Positions 61,448 through 64,000 of a DNA stretch of 64,000 nt are shown here, piece by piece; the first letter of the stretch is position 1; every line of letters begins with the position of its first letter. Below the pieces are notes generated by a model, which did not search any database, was not told the DNA's origin, and worked only from the letters and a program-made list of their open reading frames with translations. The translations under genes were made by a program, and so were the position numbers. Source of the DNA: Pinguiococcus pyrenoidosus (Eukaryota > Sar > Pinguiophyceae > Pinguiochrysidales > Pinguiochrysidaceae); contig JAAMXY010000040.1 in the NCBI GenBank assembly GCA_019677205.1, positions 248,001-312,000 of the forward strand, in the 5' to 3' direction.

Positions 61448-64000
61448 CTAAGCTAAGTAGCGATACACTCCAGATTGCTCAGAATCACGCTCCAGATACT
61501 CTCGTTCAATCAACGCTTCGATGCGCCGTTTCACACTTCGCGGGTTTGGACGGAACAAGACCAGCTGTGATAACACCTCCGACACGAGCTGCTGGTGTCC
61601 CAGCGACTTGCGGGCCTTCATGATACGTACAATGGCTGCCTCAATTGCGAAGGTACGATCCTCCTCGACTCTTTTGGGATTGTGAGAATCCTCCAACGAC
61701 GCCATCGGAATCGTGATGCGCTTCTTCGGACTTGAGAAAGACTCGTTGTAGGAAAACGAGTCAGTCGGCTTGATGCTGTTGCTCTTCGGGTCCTTCTTCA
61801 AAACCTTATGTCTTGTACAGCTCAGGCTGTGGAGGATGCGCTTCAGCACGTCCTCTTCCACATTCAAGGCCTCCTTGATCTCAGCGAAGGACATCAGGTT
61901 CCGGGTGTTGAAGAGCTTGATACACACAGCTTGGAGCGTCGTGACCTCAAAGTCGTACGCCTTCGCTCGGGATGTGCCTGCGCCAGGAAAGAGCTTCTGG
62001 ATCAGCCAGCATTCCACCGCAAACGCGACTCGGCAGCAGGCCACGACTTACCGGTATAGGACGCCCTCACCGTCGCATTCCCCAGCGCATGCTGCCACTG
62101 CAGTCGTCTGTGATTCGTCGCATCGTCGTAGTACTCTTGGAATATGCCCACACATCGTGCCATCTCCGGCGGCAAGGTGATGTCCACGGCCGTGTGAGAT
62201 GGCCAGTACCCGGTGGTAAGCACCTGGGCGAGCGGCAGAAGATGAGCTCAGAGCCTGGGACATGGATCGGCCGTGGCAGGCCGCGCAGTGCCGCACCTGG
62301 ACGCTAAACTCGAGCTCCGCTTCTATGCTTTTATCCTGCAAGTAGATATCAAACTTCGCTCGCTGGTCGTCGCCAATGGACAAGTCATTGAGCATTCCTT
62401 CCATCTTCCCGGTGAACTGAGCTCCGCAGGTAAGCTTGAGCTTGCTGATCATCATCCTTTCCCAGTCGTCGGAGGCAGAGCGCTGATAGAGAAGCCGCTT
62501 GGACAGCTGGTTTCTGTAGATGTCCCCGAACAGATCCTTCTCCGTGAGGTATCCAAAGAGCCTCACCAGCTTGGTCAAGCCTTCTTCTACTTGCTCATCG
62601 GACATCTTCTCGCCGCCCGTCTTCAAGATGCGATCGCAGTAGGAGCACAGAAGCGCCGCCGTCTTGTGCTTCCCGACGTCGCGGTTCACCACTTCGACAA
62701 ACGCGTCCTTCATGGCCTTCTGGAACAAGCTATGGCCGCAGAACTGCTCCTGCATCAACTGCGTGTACTTGTTGTGGAGGTCGAGGAGCGCCTTGACGAA
62801 GATATGATCCTGGCTGGGGTCCTTGTCGCTCTCTTCGATGCGAGCCCTGCGTGCGCCTACAACTTCCATGCCCTCGTCCTGAATGTGCTGCCTTACGAGC
62901 TCCGCCATGGGGTCCAAGCCATCGGGGACCTTTCCGAACGCAAACCCCGGTTAAGACGCAAGAACTCCCTCCGAAGGCCAGTTTTGCCGTTTGCCCTCGT
63001 ACCTGTCCGAAGAGCGTGAACATTCGACTGAGGTCCTCCAGTCGATTATTTGCCAGGAGCGCACGGCAGCCGCTGCCCTCTTTTTCGAGGAGCTGTTGGC
63101 CCGGCGTCTTCAGGAGCTCCGTCTCCACCACTCGGAGCAGGCCGTCTTTGGTACTATTGTTGAGATACTCGGTCACCCGCTTGGTCTCCGCACGCAGCGC
63201 CTCCTCCGTCCTGATCAGGTACGTCGGCGTCGACTCCGAGTCGAGCCATTCGGACGCTTTCATCCGGTAGTAGCGGGTGGTGCTCTCCAGGAGTTGCTCC
63301 TCGAAGTCCCCCGTGTACACATCCAGGGTCGCCATTCCAATGTCCTCCAGGAGGCTGATGCAATCGCGCACTCGCTGCTTATCGATGATGCCGCCCTCGC
63401 GCTCCTTGTTGATCTCGGCTAGGAGTGCGTCCACCACGCGATCCTTGACCACATCGTAGACGATCGTCTTGAACTTGGTGATCCCCGAGTTCACCAGTGG
63501 GGGGAGGTTCTCGTGGTGCACGTAGTAGCGATCCAGATACATGAAGAACTTCCGCATCCAGCTGTTCATGATCTTATGATTATTCCACCGGTGCACCAGC
63601 TCCGTGAGGATGAAATCATTGTTCTTGCTCATGATGGCGGGGAGGACCGTGTGCGAGAGGTAGTTCTCGATGACCTCTCCATGCCTGAAGCAAGGAGAAC
63701 GCGTCAGATGCCACGCGGCGGCTGGAGAAGACCAGCGTTTCCAAACGGAAGCATCCTGTACCTCTTGTACAACTGCTCAGAATGATTGTACGGCTGCCGC
63801 TGGACGCACATGTTGTAGCATGTCGTGTAGGTGTGGATGTATTCCGCGTTGGAGAACTACGCAGCCACGGATTCGCAGATGAGCCACGCGCTTGCGCCTT
63901 CGCAACACCCCACTTTTCCTGCTTTCTCTGCAGATGGCGTTCTGCTCACCTTGTTCTTCCCACTGAAATCACTGTTCAGCATGTCCTCGAGCACATCGAT
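61448..64000 (-). CDS. CUL1: CUL1-like cullin (N-terminus beyond window)
   Basis: Cullins scaffold RING E3 ubiquitin ligases; the CUL1 type builds SCF complexes. Visible exons, which close in phase, are 63950 to beyond 64000, 63856-63762, 63684-63003, 62929-62297, 62223-62052 and 61977-61448. The cullin repeats include EYIHTYTTCYNMC and NHKIMNSWMRKFFMYLDRYY. The cullin-homology core has LFGYLTEKDLFGDIYRNQL and RLLYQRSASDDWE, then VLTTGYWPS, and a strand-helix segment ending in VTTLQAVCIKLFNT. The C-terminal winged helix holds the neddylation site in IVRIMKARKSLGHQQLV (acceptor Lys in MKARK). It ends EREYLERD and YRYLA, the classical cullin terminus. The overall wording is closest to plant and protist CUL1. 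Two acceptors in it use AAG or TAG rather than CAG. The 5' end lies outside the window. Confidence 0.94.

Noticed and set aside
61157-61623. Long read-through of the EF-hand frame into the cullin 3' end
   Set aside because: It would overlap the last cullin exon and adds low-complexity sequence with no EF-hand; the shorter end near 61280 is preferred though not proven.
1-64000. CRISPR arrays, bacterial operons, insertion sequences, phage genes, tRNA or rRNA genes
   Set aside because: Genes have spliceosomal introns and eukaryotic domains throughout; I found no repeat-spacer array, no cloverleaf and no rRNA-like stretch by eye. A tRNAscan-SE run would settle tRNAs.

Overview
This is nuclear DNA from a photosynthetic eukaryote. 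The best fit is an ochrophyte (stramenopile) alga with a secondary plastid. One gene encodes a fucoxanthin/chlorophyll a/c-type light-harvesting protein whose presequence carries the heterokont signature around ATAFAP. A second encodes a carotenoid lycopene cyclase, and a third a GST-like protein with the presequence signature ATAFVAP. Genes are broken by short GT-AG introns, mostly 55-130 bp with a few longer, and intergenic DNA is moderate. Pelagophyte-like is my guess at the lineage; the sequence alone does not settle it.

I count 19 protein genes. From left to right they are: a giant multi-GAF coiled-coil protein (-, runs off the left edge); SAR1 GTPase (+); DNA polymerase epsilon catalytic subunit (-); a 1,355-residue repeat protein (+); an alpha/beta hydrolase (-); TVP23 (+); a TPR protein (-); VTI1 Qb-SNARE (+); a Qa-syntaxin (-); cysteinyl-tRNA synthetase (+); lycopene cyclase (-); a light-harvesting protein (+); condensin CAP-H (-); an Arb2-domain/AGC-kinase fusion (+); a plastid GST-like protein (-); a plant-type DYRK kinase (-); a PHD/3R-MYB protein (+); a multi-EF-hand protein (+); and a CUL1-like cullin (-, runs off the right edge). 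The first fifteen alternate strand without exception, so nearly every gap is either a shared divergent promoter or a shared convergent 3' region.

Exon models were built by hand. I looked for GT-AG sites and required the reading phase to carry through every junction. They close in frame for SAR1, Pol epsilon, TVP23, TPR, VTI1, CysRS, the LHC, the GST-like protein, DYRK, PHD-MYB and the visible cullin exons. The 3' end of the EF-hand gene and the first exon of the PHD-MYB gene are the weakest points.

Functionally this is a mixed housekeeping region. It holds secretory and endosomal trafficking genes (SAR1, TVP23, VTI1, syntaxin), chromosome and replication genes (Pol epsilon, CAP-H), plastid genes (LHC, cyclase, GST-like) and regulators (AGC, DYRK, MYB, cullin, EF-hand). 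The observations most worth following are the Qa-syntaxin that ends in a CaaX box instead of a membrane anchor, the Arb2-AGC kinase fusion, the PHD/PWWP-like/3R-MYB architecture and the giant GAF-repeat protein. The stretch 55.8-59.4 kb is gene-poor and partly AT-rich, with small tandem repeats and a possible transposase relic.
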